Shown here in pieces: positions 1 through 8,333 of a stretch of 64,000 nucleotides of DNA. A program made the position numbers and the translations under genes. Each line of letters starts with the position of its first letter. The stretch's first letter is position 1. The notes under the pieces are model-generated. The model saw only the letters and a program-made list of their open reading frames with translations. It was not told the DNA's origin and did not search any database. The stretch comes from DASPOJ01 sp963819015 (GTDB lineage Bacteria > Acidobacteriota > Terriglobia > Acidiferrales > UBA7541), in NCBI GenBank assembly GCA_963819015.1, contig CAWFUN010000007.1, positions 248,001 through 312,000 of the forward strand. The letters are read 5' to 3'.

Positions 1-459
1 CATCACTTCCTGCATTTTCGCGCTGCGGGCGACGAGGTTCGGATAGTCGTAACGCTGGCCGAGCGCTTCGCGGAGCGAGCGGTTTTCTTCACGCAGGCGG
101 CGGACATCCAGCTCCTTGTGGATGACCATTTTCATTTCGGCAAGCGAAAACGGCTTGAGCACGTAATCGCTCGCGCCGGCCTTCATGGCCTCGACGGCGG
201 TCTCCACCGTTCCGAAGGCGGTCATCACGACGACGGGGAGCGCGGCATGAATGCGTTTGACGGCCTGCAGGAATTGCAAGCCATCCATTCCGGGAAGTTT
301 CAAATCGCTGACGACCAGGTCCACGGATTCCTGCCGCAGGAGTTGCAAGCCCGCTTCGGCGTCGGCGGCGGAGAGGACGCGGTAGCCATCCTCGCCCAAA
401 TCGAGCTCAAGCAGGCGGCGCATCTTGGCTTCGTCTTCGACGACAAGAATGGTTGGCAT
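1..459 (-). CDS. NtrC-family response regulator, 3' end outside window
   Basis: The 153 visible residues are an N-terminal receiver domain with an acidic pocket just after the start (VVEDEA) and the phosphoacceptor Asp in VVSDLKLPGMDG. A linker follows, and then PNLVARSAKMQEV, which resembles the opening of a sigma-54 AAA+ domain. The AAA+ and DNA-binding parts lie beyond base 1. The ATG at 459 starts 5 bases after the histidine-kinase stop, so the two genes form a kinase-regulator operon. As an NtrC-type protein it would activate sigma-54 promoters when phosphorylated by that kinase. The receiver domain is clear; the NtrC class is inferred from the linker and the first AAA+ residues. Confidence 0.85.
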   Translation of the reverse strand, partial: MPTILVVEDEAKMRRLLELDLGEDGYRVLSAADAEAGLQLLRQESVDLVVSDLKLPGMDGLQFLQAVKRIHAALPVVVMTAFGTVETAVEAMKAGASDYVLKPFSLAEMKMVIHKELDVRRLREENRSLREALGQRYDYPNLVARSAKMQEVM

Positions 460-464
460 CGTTT

Positions 465-1862
465 TCACCGCCCGGCCATGGCCGGTTCCTTTGTAGCGGG
501 CGCCGATTCCGCAGGGAAGAAGAGGACGAATCGCGCCCCGTGGCCTTCGTGACTTTCCAGATGTATCGAGCCGCGGTGCCCATCCATGATTTGCGAGACG
601 ATGGAGAGGCCGAGGCCGACGCCCGTCTTCTTCGTCGTCACGAAGGGATTGAAGATCTGCTCGCTTAGTTCGGCGGACACGCCGGGGCCCGTGTCCTCCA
701 GGCGCACTTCCACACCGGCGCGTCCTCCCGATTGCGCGCGAACAATCAAAGCGCGAAGCGTCCCTCCGGCGTCTCCCATGGCTTCGTAGGCATTTTGCAC
801 GAGATTCAGAAACGCCTGCTCGCAAAGATTCTCGTCCAGCGGAACCATCGGGAGATCCCGTTCGTAATTCTTTTCGACGACAACCGGGCCTCCCTGCCAA
901 TGCGCCGCAACCGAAGCCAGCACGCGGTCAAGGAGTTTCCCGATGTCCCCGAGGCGCCGCTCGGCGCGCAGCGGCCGCGCGAAATCCAGAAACCGCGTGA
1001 CGAGCGAACTGAGCCGGTTCACCTCGCTCGAAATATAACCGGCGAGTTCAGCCGCGAGCGGGCTCACATCCTGCACCTTTTGCATCAGCATCTCGGCCGA
1101 ACCCTTGATGACGCCGAGCGGGTTGCGGATTTCGTGGGCCAGGCCGGCCGACAATTGGCCGAGCGCCGCCAGCCGCTCCGAACGGCGCGCCTCCTCCTGC
1201 GCCTGCTCAAGGCGAAGATTGGTGGCCGTGAGACGGTCGGCGAGAGCCCGGTAGCGCGAAGCTCGCAGACGGAGTTCGATGGAAAAGCGATTCACGACAA
1301 TCGCTACCAGGAAGAAAAACAAGGCGCGAATCGTGAGTTCGGTGGCGGCGTCCGTATCGAGGGAGTATTCCTGCAGCGCGGGATACAAATAAGAGCAGTA
1401 GGCGGCGGAGGCAAGCAGCGTCCAGAGCAGCGTCGCGGCGGTGTCAAAGTACATGGCCGCGGTCATGATCGGCAGATAGTAGATGGGGTAGTAGCTGCTC
1501 TCGATGCTCAGCAATTCGCCGGTGTGAGCGATGAGGAGAGTGGCGAGCCCGAGTTTGAGCGCGACGGCATAGTAGCGTCCGCGCTGTGGAAAGGCGCTGA
1601 GGAGTTTCCCTTCGCTCAACTGAACGATGGCAATCGCAAGCAAAATGAGCTGCTTGTGGAACTCCCGGATGGGCGGGAGGAGGGCCAGCCCCACGAGAAG
1701 GAGGAGCAAGAGGAGGTCTATCCAGCGCGGGAAATCGCGCCGGGTCAGCGCGGGCAGAGTGCGAGCCGCGGCGCCGGGTCCGGTTGGACCGGACTCGAGC
1801 GGCGCGACTTTCATTTCGTTCGCAGCCGGTTCAGCCGCGCGAGCGTCTGGCGACTCAGGCAT
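465..1862 (-). CDS. Membrane sensor histidine kinase (NtrB/AtoS-like)
   Basis: A 465-aa membrane kinase. Residues ~46-195 hold about five or six hydrophobic segments with no obvious periplasmic domain. A short coiled linker follows, then a HisKA H-box AHEIRNPLG with the phosphorylated His near residue 243. The HATPase_c domain shows an N-box (NLVQNAYEAM), a G1 box (DTGPGV) and a G2 box (TGVGLGLSI). It should autophosphorylate and pass the phosphate to the receiver protein encoded directly downstream. The signal is unknown; the embedded membrane sensor suggests a membrane-associated or lipophilic cue (inference). An internal ATG at codon 17 is an alternative start. Confidence 0.9.
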   Translation of the reverse strand: MPESPDARAAEPAANEMKVAPLESGPTGPGAAARTLPALTRRDFPRWIDLLLLLLLVGLALLPPIREFHKQLILLAIAIVQLSEGKLLSAFPQRGRYYAVALKLGLATLLIAHTGELLSIESSYYPIYYLPIMTAAMYFDTAATLLWTLLASAAYCSYLYPALQEYSLDTDAATELTIRALFFFLVAIVVNRFSIELRLRASRYRALADRLTATNLRLEQAQEEARRSERLAALGQLSAGLAHEIRNPLGVIKGSAEMLMQKVQDVSPLAAELAGYISSEVNRLSSLVTRFLDFARPLRAERRLGDIGKLLDRVLASVAAHWQGGPVVVEKNYERDLPMVPLDENLCEQAFLNLVQNAYEAMGDAGGTLRALIVRAQSGGRAGVEVRLEDTGPGVSAELSEQIFNPFVTTKKTGVGLGLSIVSQIMDGHRGSIHLESHEGHGARFVLFFPAESAPATKEPAMAGR

Positions 1863-2067
1863 TTCGTCGTGAATCAGCGATGCGGAAGATAGTCGTGATC
1901 GGCATACAGAGACTCGTGCGCGCTCATCGCGAACTTCCCTCCCATCACGCGCTTACACCTACCTGACAATACATTAGAACCCGAATGGACAGGGCTAGTT
2001 TTCTAGATGGCTGCGGAAAAACTGAGTTGGGTGAGGATGTCAGCCCGAGCCAACCTGCACTGCCTGT

Positions 2068-2083
2068 CCTGCCTACCGGCAGG
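2068..2083. repeat. Small inverted repeat, CCTGCC/GGCAGG
   Basis: Six-base arms CCTGCC and GGCAGG flank the loop TACC in the region between the divergent kinase genes. Related GC-rich palindromes lie at 36873-36896 and 41209-41224, so it may belong to an interspersed palindrome family. No transposase accompanies it. Confidence 0.4.
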
Positions 2084-2107
2084 CGAGCGGCGGGCGCGGC
2101 GGCGGCG

Positions 2108-2135
2108 TTGACTTGAAACCGCGCCCTGTTAAGAT
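2108..2135 (+). promoter_or_regulatory. Putative sigma-70 promoter of the Ser/Thr kinase gene
   Basis: TTGACT (2108-2113), a 16-base spacer, and TAAGAT (2130-2135) match -35 and -10 elements well. Transcription would start near 2142, only about two bases before the ATG at 2144. That start has no Shine-Dalgarno sequence, so the transcript may be leaderless. The rest of the 1863-2143 divergent intergenic region holds only the small repeat. Confidence 0.5.
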
Positions 2136-2143
2136 TCACGGAA

Positions 2144-4981
2144 ATGCCCGAAGAGATTTATCCCCCGGGAACCGTCATCACGCACTACCGCATTGTGGAG
2201 CGACTGGGCGGGGGCGGGATGGGCGTCGTTTACAAGGCGGAAGACACCAAGCTGCGCCGCCAAGTGGCGCTGAAGTTTCTGCCGGACGATGTGGCGCGAA
2301 CGGCGCAAACACTCGAGCGTTTCGAGCGCGAGGCCCAGGCGGCCTCGGCGCTCAATCATCCGAATATCTGCACGATCTACGACATCGACAGACAGGACGG
2401 CCATCCGTTCATCGCAATGGAGTTGTTGCGCGGACGGACGCTCAAGAACCTCATCTCCGTAGGCCCCGTGCCGTTCGCGGATTTGCTGGAGCTGGGCGCG
2501 CAGATCGCGGACGCGCTCGACGCGGCGCACCAGCAAGGCATCATTCACCGCGACATCAAGCCCGCGAACATTTTCGTCACGGATCGAGGCCAGGCCAAGC
2601 TGCTGGATTTCGGGCTGGCGAAAGTGCTGCCGCAGGCCATGGGGCAAACGACCGATGCCGGGGCCTCGACCACGCAGGAAGATTTCAATCTGACGAGCCC
2701 CGGAGTGGCGCTGGGGACCGTGGCCTACATGTCTCCCGAGCAAACGCTCGGCAAAGAGCTCGACGCGCGCACGGATCTTTTTTCGTTTGGCGTGGTGCTA
2801 TACGAAATGGCCACGGGGCGCCCCGCGTTTTCCGGCAGCACTTCGGCGGCGATCTTCGATTCGATTCTGCATCAGGCGCCCGTCGCGCCGGTGCGCTTGA
2901 ACCCGGCGATCCCGGCGGACCTCGAACGCGTGATTGACAAGGCGCTCGAAAAGGACCGGGGTCTTCGCTATCAGCACGCGGCCGACATTCGTGCCGATCT
3001 GAAACGGCTGGAGCGCGACTCCGATTCGGGACGGCGCGCGGTTTCAAGCGGCGCCGCGGCCCCAGCGGCGGATTCGAGCAAGAGCCAGCTTGCGCCGAGC
3101 GTAGCGGCGGGCGGCGCGAGGGCGCCATCCGGCACGGCTGCGGTCCCGGTAAAGAGCGATACGGGCAGCAGCAGCGTCACCGCGGTTGTGCGGCAGCACA
3201 AACTGGGGAGCACGATCGCGGCGATTGCGGTGCTGGCGCTCGTGATTGTCGCGGGGTACGGCGTGTACTCGATGCTCCACCGAAGTGCAGGACCTCCGGC
3301 GTTCGGATCTTTTTCCATCGCGCAGCTTACGCAGAACGGAAATGAGCACGCCGTCGCGATTTCGCCGGACGGAAAATACGTCGCAAGCGTGGTGCAGGAG
3401 AACGGGAAGCAAAACCTGCAATTGCGCAATATTCCCACCGGAAGCGATGTGATGGTGGTCGCCGCAGTCGACGCAAGTTTGACCGACCCCAACTTTTCGC
3501 CCGACGGAAATTATCTTTACTTCCGGCAGTCGCAGAATAAGGCGCGCACTTTTTACAATCTTTTCCGCGCTCCGGTGCTGGGCGGGACGCCCCAACGCGT
3601 GGGATCGGACGTGGACGTCGGCCCCATCTTCACCAAGGACGGCGCGCAGATGGCGTACCTGCGCGCAAACGATCCCAACGTCGGGAAATATCGCATCTTG
3701 ACAGCGAATCCGGATGGCACCAACGAGAAGGTGGTCCGGATCTCGCCATTCCCGATGCCGGATGCCCTGGCGTGGCAACCGGACATGAAATCCATCACCT
3801 ATTCCATTTTCGGCGGACAGACGCTGGAAGAGGTGCACTCGCTCGATCCGGCGACCGGCGCGGATAAGGTCATCTATACATCCACAGACAGGAAGCTCGA
3901 TCAGTTGGCGTGGCTGCCGGATGGCCACACTCTGGTGGTGACCTATGATTCGGCGGGAACGAACTTTTCACGCGCCCAGATCGGCGCCATCTCCTTCCCG
4001 GACGGGACGTTCCGTACGATCACGAACGACACGAACAACTATACGGAAATCAGTCTTTCCGGTGACGGACAGACGATTGCCGCCGTACAAACTCAGTTCG
4101 AGGAGCAGGTGAGCATCCTCCCTGGATCGGGAGGCGCGCCGCTATCAAACGCGCAGAGTCCATCTTCGGATTTGAACGCAAACACTGTGGCGTGGATGAA
4201 CGCCGAAACATTGCTGATCGACAAAGTAAGTGGACTCGTTGAAATGCCGGCGGACGGCGGCCAGGAAACTCCACTGCTGGACGCCGGCGGCGTTCCCACA
4301 CTGGGCGCGGACGTATGCGGTAATAAGAATGCGATCGTGTTCAGTTGGGCGTTGCGCGGCGGCGTGCGGACCGTTGATATTTGGCGCGTCAACGCGGACG
4401 GTTCAAACGCGCAACAGCTCACGAAGGGGATTTTCGCCGTCAACGTGACATGCTCGCCGGACGGCAAATGGGTATACTTCCGCGACAACCAAAGCGCCAA
4501 ACAGCTGCGCGTCCCGCTGGAAGGCGGCGATCCGGAGACAATCGGCGGGTTGGTGAGCCAACAGTTTCTCGTGATTTCCCCCACTCTTGCCGTTTCACCC
4601 GATGGAAGCCTGATTGCAGCCGTCGCGAGTTTCGTTGATCCCGCGCGCCAGGGATCAATGGAGAGACTGGCGGTGCTGCGCGCGGACGCGGTGTCCGAGC
4701 CGCCGAAACTTTTCGGGGCGGATACGCACATCGCGGGGATTATCCGATTCACGCCGGATGGAAAAGGGATCGCGTACGGGTGGCGCGACAATCAGGTGGG
4801 AAATATTTGGGTTCAGCCGCTCGACGGATCGGCGCCGCACGCGCTGACCCAATTCACCAGCGACAACATTCTTGATTTCAGTTGGTCGCCCGCCGGCAAA
4901 CGCCTCGCCGTGCTCCGCGGGCATGACGTTTCGGACATCATCCTAATTCGCGATACGCGCGCGGCATCCGCTTCGCGTTGA
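2144..4981 (+). CDS. PknB-type Ser/Thr protein kinase with TolB-like beta-propeller
   Basis: A 945-aa transmembrane kinase. The cytoplasmic kinase domain occupies residues ~16-290. It has the glycine loop LGGGGMGVVYKA, the ATP-binding Lys44 (VALKF), the catalytic loop HRDIKPAN (135-142), DFG (155-157) and AYMSPEQ in the activation segment. A low-complexity linker (~295-350) precedes one membrane helix (~356-377). The outer ~560 residues carry repeated SPDGK/PDG-type strands of a WD40/TolB-like propeller, probably the sensor. This architecture is expanded in Acidobacteriota. All catalytic residues are present, so it should be active. Substrate and ligand are not deducible. The start follows from the kinase domain beginning about 15 residues later. 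Confidence 0.93.
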   Translation: MPEEIYPPGTVITHYRIVERLGGGGMGVVYKAEDTKLRRQVALKFLPDDVARTAQTLERFEREAQAASALNHPNICTIYDIDRQDGHPFIAMELLRGRTLKNLISVGPVPFADLLELGAQIADALDAAHQQGIIHRDIKPANIFVTDRGQAKLLDFGLAKVLPQAMGQTTDAGASTTQEDFNLTSPGVALGTVAYMSPEQTLGKELDARTDLFSFGVVLYEMATGRPAFSGSTSAAIFDSILHQAPVAPVRLNPAIPADLERVIDKALEKDRGLRYQHAADIRADLKRLERDSDSGRRAVSSGAAAPAADSSKSQLAPSVAAGGARAPSGTAAVPVKSDTGSSSVTAVVRQHKLGSTIAAIAVLALVIVAGYGVYSMLHRSAGPPAFGSFSIAQLTQNGNEHAVAISPDGKYVASVVQENGKQNLQLRNIPTGSDVMVVAAVDASLTDPNFSPDGNYLYFRQSQNKARTFYNLFRAPVLGGTPQRVGSDVDVGPIFTKDGAQMAYLRANDPNVGKYRILTANPDGTNEKVVRISPFPMPDALAWQPDMKSITYSIFGGQTLEEVHSLDPATGADKVIYTSTDRKLDQLAWLPDGHTLVVTYDSAGTNFSRAQIGAISFPDGTFRTITNDTNNYTEISLSGDGQTIAAVQTQFEEQVSILPGSGGAPLSNAQSPSSDLNANTVAWMNAETLLIDKVSGLVEMPADGGQETPLLDAGGVPTLGADVCGNKNAIVFSWALRGGVRTVDIWRVNADGSNAQQLTKGIFAVNVTCSPDGKWVYFRDNQSAKQLRVPLEGGDPETIGGLVSQQFLVISPTLAVSPDGSLIAAVASFVDPARQGSMERLAVLRADAVSEPPKLFGADTHIAGIIRFTPDGKGIAYGWRDNQVGNIWVQPLDGSAPHALTQFTSDNILDFSWSPAGKRLAVLRGHDVSDIILIRDTRAASASR

Positions 4982-5070
4982 TCCGGAACAAGCACCGAAA
5001 ACTGCAAGCTGAACCGTGCCAGCGGTCCGGCTGGGCTTCGGGATTTTCTGCCGCTCGATTCGCGGCGGGG

Positions 5071-6462
5071 TTAGCGCATTGCGGGCTTCGGCTTCGGTTC
5101 GGGCTTGGGCGCAGGTTTCGGCGCCATTCTAGGCGCACCCACGTAGCTTACGCGCCAGACCGAATCCGAGCCGTCGTCGCTGACGAGCAGCGACCCGTCT
5201 TTCATCACTGCGACGCCCACGGGCCTTCCCCAGACGCCGGTCTGTGAGTTGGCGAAGCCGGTTAGGAAATCCTCGTACTCGCCGGTCGCCTTGCCGTCTT
5301 TCACCGGAATGCGAATCACTTCGTAGCCGGTGCGCAGGCCGCGGTTCCAGGAGCCGTGCTCGGCGGCGAAGATGTCGCCGTGATATTCCTTCGGGAACTG
5401 ATCGGCCTCATAGAAGAGCATTTCGAGAGAAGCGTTGTGCGGTTGCAGGAGCACATCGGGGACGATCACCTTGTCTCGCAGATCCAGGTGCTTGCCGGGA
5501 AAACGCGGATCGGGATGTCCGCCGGTGTAATACCAGGGCCAGCCGTAGAAGCCGCCGTCCTGGACGTGAGTGATGTAGTCGGGGGGGAGATTATCGCCGA
5601 GATCGTCGCGCTCATTGACGGAGCACCAGAGATCGCCGGTTTCGGGCTGAACTGCTTCGCCCACGCAATTGCGAATGCCCGAAGCGTAAATGCGCATGCC
5701 GCTGCCGTCGGGATTGAACTCGAGCACGTTGGCGCGGCGCTGCTCGTGAGCGTCAGTGTCAATGTCCGTGACGTTCGAGAACGAGCCCACCGAAACGTAC
5801 ATCTTCGTGCCGTCCGGCGAGAACGCGACGTCGCGCGTCCAGTGATTGCCGCCGGACTGGATTGCCGTATTCGGCGCGATCACTTCGGCCGGGCCTGTGG
5901 CTGCGAGATCCCCATTGTGATACGGAAAGCGCACGATCTTGTCGGTTTCGCCGATGTAGACGTACCGCGGGTCGGGGCCGGGGGGATAAAACGCGATTCC
6001 GAACGGGCGGTTCAAGGCCGTTGCAAACACCGAGATGCTCGCGGCCTTGCCTCCCGAAGTCACGCCACGCAGAACCAGAATGCGCCCGGGCGGGTTTTCC
6101 TTGATGCTTTCTGAAGTGGGAAAGCTTTCTGCGAGGAAAACGTCGCCGTTCGGGGCCGAGCGCATCAGTCGCGGATTGTCGAGACCGGAGGCATAGAGTT
6201 GCACTTCGAAGCCCGGAGGCGCCTGCGGAATGGCGCCTGCGGGACGATGGACGAGACTTGGGCCGTTCGCGGCCGAGTGGCTCGCGTAAGGTTCAGGCAA
6301 ATCCGCTACCGTGATCTTCCGGTAGACGCCCGGATGCTCCGCTTCAAAACTGTGAAATGCCGCGGTCCCGGTCACGACGTTGTGAGGTTTTTCGTCTTCG
6401 GAAGCCAATGCCAGACATCCGATGCTTGCCACGGCGAGAAGGGCGATCCCCCAACGCTTCAT
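5071..6462 (-). CDS. PQQ-type sugar (sorbosone) dehydrogenase-like beta-propeller protein
   Basis: A 463-aa exported protein. Translation starts at the ATG at 6462, seven bases after an AGGAGG; another ATG two codons earlier sits too close to it. The signal peptide (MKRWGIALLAVASIGCLALA) is followed by propeller blades with the NGDVFLAE, VAFSPDGTKMYVSVGS and HGSWNR motifs of the soluble glucose/sorbosone dehydrogenase family. These enzymes oxidise aldoses or related sugars in the periplasm using PQQ or a similar quinone. The C-terminus is an unusual Pro/Lys-rich tail (KPAPKPEPKPKPAMR). Whether the PQQ ligands are all intact cannot be judged by eye. It is monocistronic. Confidence 0.82.
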   Translation of the reverse strand: MKRWGIALLAVASIGCLALASEDEKPHNVVTGTAAFHSFEAEHPGVYRKITVADLPEPYASHSAANGPSLVHRPAGAIPQAPPGFEVQLYASGLDNPRLMRSAPNGDVFLAESFPTSESIKENPPGRILVLRGVTSGGKAASISVFATALNRPFGIAFYPPGPDPRYVYIGETDKIVRFPYHNGDLAATGPAEVIAPNTAIQSGGNHWTRDVAFSPDGTKMYVSVGSFSNVTDIDTDAHEQRRANVLEFNPDGSGMRIYASGIRNCVGEAVQPETGDLWCSVNERDDLGDNLPPDYITHVQDGGFYGWPWYYTGGHPDPRFPGKHLDLRDKVIVPDVLLQPHNASLEMLFYEADQFPKEYHGDIFAAEHGSWNRGLRTGYEVIRIPVKDGKATGEYEDFLTGFANSQTGVWGRPVGVAVMKDGSLLVSDDGSDSVWRVSYVGAPRMAPKPAPKPEPKPKPAMR

Positions 6463-6642
6463 CTCCATGCCTCCTGAGGTTGCCCGCCCGGCCAGACGCG
6501 GGGCGAAGCGGAGATTCAAAAAACGCGAAATCATACCACGCTGCGGGCAGTGACCCTCATTTTGGAGGTGGCGAAGAAAGCAAACGGCCGGGCGGTGCAA
6601 AACCGCCCGACCGTCCGGGGCAGGATGCACGGCGACCCGCGC

Positions 6643-6972
6643 TCAGGGCTGGCGACGCGCGTTGTGCTTGTTGCGGTATATGTTGCGCGAAAGGCGATTC
6701 TGCTCGCGATTCACTTGTGTTCGTTCGCCCGCGGTCAAGCGACCGCCGTGGGCGGCGCGCTCGTTGTGAATCTGGCGGTTCAAGCCCGCCTCGCGACGCT
6801 CGAGGCGCGCGGTCTCACCGGCCGTCAAGGAACCGTTCTTGACGCCGCTGGCGATGCGCGCCTGCTGATTGTCTTTCCGTTGCTCGATTCTTCCTTGCGC
6901 GCTGGCGGACAAAACGAACATCAGGGCCGCGGCCGCAATGGCCATGCTCAGTAATAGTTTGGTGATTTTCAT
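6643..6972 (-). CDS. Small secreted Arg/Asn/Gln-rich protein
   Basis: A 109-aa protein starting at an ATG six bases after GAGGAG. The N-terminus is a classic signal peptide ending in SASAQG. The mature part is charged and helical, with two similar segments around NGSLTAGETARLERREAGLN and GRLTAGERTQVNREQNRLS, which suggests an internal duplication. I do not recognise a characterised family. Such small exported helical proteins are common in Acidobacteriota; a periplasmic or envelope location is inferred. Confidence 0.75.
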   Translation of the reverse strand: MKITKLLLSMAIAAAALMFVLSASAQGRIEQRKDNQQARIASGVKNGSLTAGETARLERREAGLNRQIHNERAAHGGRLTAGERTQVNREQNRLSRNIYRNKHNARRQP

Positions 6973-7119
6973 GAAGCTCTCCTCATGAATTCGTATTCGT
7001 GTTCGGTGCCTTTCGTTCTCCTGGCACCGACACACATGGAACCCTTCGCTGGCGAGAAAGTTCTGAGACGGGCGACAGATCCTTGGCTATTAGGACACGC
7101 GGCGCTGGGCGGGCCAGAT

Positions 7120-7881
7120 TCAGGCCGTGCCGGGAGCGGTGCCGCGCGAGGCGCCTGCGGAGGTGTGCGTGTGAAGAAAGGCCAGAGTGAGCGCCCACGC
7201 TTCAGCCGCCGCGACGGCGTGAAAGCTCGGGCGAGCGTCGCAGAAGAAGGCGTGGCCGGCTTCGGAGAATTCCACGTTTACAAAATCTTTTCCCGCGGCG
7301 CGGAGAGCCTCCGTGACGGCGCGCACTTGGTCCGGGCCGATGTGTGCGTCGCGGCCGCCCCAGAACAGCAGTAGCGGCGAGTGCACGCGTGCGACGCGAT
7401 CGAGCAAGCCGGGACGCTGCGGACTTGCCGCAATCCCGCCGCCGTAGAATGAAATCGCGCAGGCGAGTTGCAAGACGGTGGCGGCGAGAAACGATACGGC
7501 GCCGCCCATGCAAAAGCCGATGGCTGCGATGGGCGCGGGAGAAGGGACGCCGTTCGCGCGCAGCCAATCGTGCGCGGCGACCACGTCGGACTCGAGGCCC
7601 TCATTGGTCAGGGCGCGCATGTGAGGCGCGACGGAGGGAAAATCGTCATAGCGGCCGTCAACACCGGGGGCCGTGCGATGGAAGAGCTCGGGCGCGATCG
7701 CGCAATAACCCTGGCGCGCAAATCGCTCGGTGACGTCGCGAATGTGCGCGTTCACGCCGAACGCTTCCTGATTCACGATCAGGCCGGGATGGCGGCCTTC
7801 CTGCGCAGGCCGGGCAACATAGCAGCGCATTCGCGTTCCGTCGTGCACGTTCAATTCCGTGTGCTGCGTGGTGATCTCCAT
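7120..7881 (-). CDS. Dienelactone hydrolase family protein
   Basis: A 253-aa alpha/beta hydrolase. The start at 7881 follows a GGGGGAAG ribosome site and matches the family's usual N-terminus; a longer in-frame extension is not needed. The nucleophile elbow is GFCMGG with Cys in place of Ser, typical of carboxymethylenebutenolidase-like enzymes. NQEAFG supplies the conserved Glu, WGGRDAHI the Asp, and EAGHAFF the His of the triad. Members hydrolyse dienelactones from aromatic degradation or unrelated esters. No aromatic-pathway genes are nearby, so the substrate is open. No signal peptide is visible; it is probably cytoplasmic. Confidence 0.88.
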   Translation of the reverse strand: MEITTQHTELNVHDGTRMRCYVARPAQEGRHPGLIVNQEAFGVNAHIRDVTERFARQGYCAIAPELFHRTAPGVDGRYDDFPSVAPHMRALTNEGLESDVVAAHDWLRANGVPSPAPIAAIGFCMGGAVSFLAATVLQLACAISFYGGGIAASPQRPGLLDRVARVHSPLLLFWGGRDAHIGPDQVRAVTEALRAAGKDFVNVEFSEAGHAFFCDARPSFHAVAAAEAWALTLAFLHTHTSAGASRGTAPGTA

Positions 7882-8058
7882 GCTTCCCCCGAACGGGAGA
7901 CGCGCATGGGCGCCGCGCGCGTCTCGACCGCGTCCCGAATGATAGCACCGGCATTCGTTGATTTTACGGACTTCAGCGAACGGCACGGGGCAGCCGTTTT
8001 CACTACGAGCCGTTCAAAAAGAGACAGAAACTTATTCCTTCTTCTTTTCGGCCTCCTG

Positions 8059-8067
8059 TGCGATACT
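8059..8067 (+). promoter_or_regulatory. Putative extended -10 promoter of the cysteine leader
   Basis: TGcGATACT (8059-8067) fits an extended -10 element; no good -35 is visible. The predicted start near 8074 lies about four bases before the leader ATG at 8078, so the leader peptide would be translated from a nearly leaderless mRNA. No Shine-Dalgarno sequence precedes that ATG. Confidence 0.4.
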
Positions 8068-8077
8068 GCCTGGGCAC

Positions 8078-8176
8078 ATGAGCGGTCAAACCCAGAAGAT
8101 GTGTTGTGCGTGCGCGTGTTGTAGCTGCGCGTGTTGTTGTATGCGCATGTCTTCTGGGGTGACGCTGACAAGCTAG
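8078..8176 (+). CDS. Polycysteine leader peptide of the sulfate-assimilation operon
   Basis: A 32-codon ORF (ATG 8078, TAG 8174-8176) with Cys at residues 9, 10, 12, 14, 15, 17, 19, 20 and 21: nine cysteines in thirteen residues, flanked by Met at 8, 22 and 24. The Cys codons span 8102-8140. It lies in the leader of sat, a gene of cysteine biosynthesis, and is followed by an intrinsic terminator. The logic is that of trpL or hisL: scarce Cys-tRNA would stall ribosomes on the Cys run and change RNA folding downstream. A peptide function by itself, for example metal binding, is possible but less likely given the RNA context. Poly-Cys leader ORFs are known in mycobacteria. Confidence 0.8.
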   Translation: MSGQTQKMCCACACCSCACCCMRMSSGVTLTS

Positions 8177-8236
8177 ACTCGTAATCCAAAGCTGCAGCCG
8201 GAGCCCACCACCAGAAGACAGACTGGTAGGTGGGCT
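8091..8236 (+). promoter_or_regulatory. Cysteine-responsive transcription attenuator (helices 1:2, 2:3, 3:4)
   Basis: Segment 1 (CCCAGAAGA, 8091-8099) pairs perfectly with segment 2 (8150-8158), enclosing the Cys codons. Segment 2 (TGTCTTCTGG, 8148-8157) instead pairs perfectly over 10 bp with segment 3 (CCAGAAGACA, 8211-8220). Segment 3 overlaps the upper left arm and loop of the terminator 8202-8236. The 2:3 helix is therefore an antiterminator and 1:2 an anti-antiterminator. Prediction: a ribosome stalled at Cys codons covers segment 1, 2:3 forms, and sat is transcribed. A ribosome that reaches the stop at 8174 covers segment 2, and the terminator forms. Without translation, 1:2 forms and termination also results. 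Pairings are read directly; regulation is inferred. Confidence 0.8.
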
Positions 8237-8246
8237 TTTTGTTTTT
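8202..8246 (+). terminator. Intrinsic terminator of the cysteine attenuator
   Basis: AGCCCACC (8202-8209) pairs with GGTGGGCT (8229-8236). The helix continues with ACCAG (8210-8214) against CTGGT (8223-8227), interrupted only by a bulged A at 8228, and leaves an 8-base loop. TTTTTGTTTTT follows at 8236-8246. It lies between the leader ORF and sat with no other gene between, so it serves as a conditional terminator rather than a gene end. Confidence 0.88.
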
Positions 8247-8333
8247 GGGGCCAGTGCACAAGCCGGCAAAGGAACCAGATCGCGGAGCGTAAACGCGTCA
8301 CACGCGAGAGAACCCACGGAGGACAGCGAAAAG

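Noticed and set aside
732..1892. Long plus-strand ORF of 386 codons
   Set aside because: It is antisense to the histidine kinase, whose motifs are clear; its composition is that of a GC-rich shadow frame.
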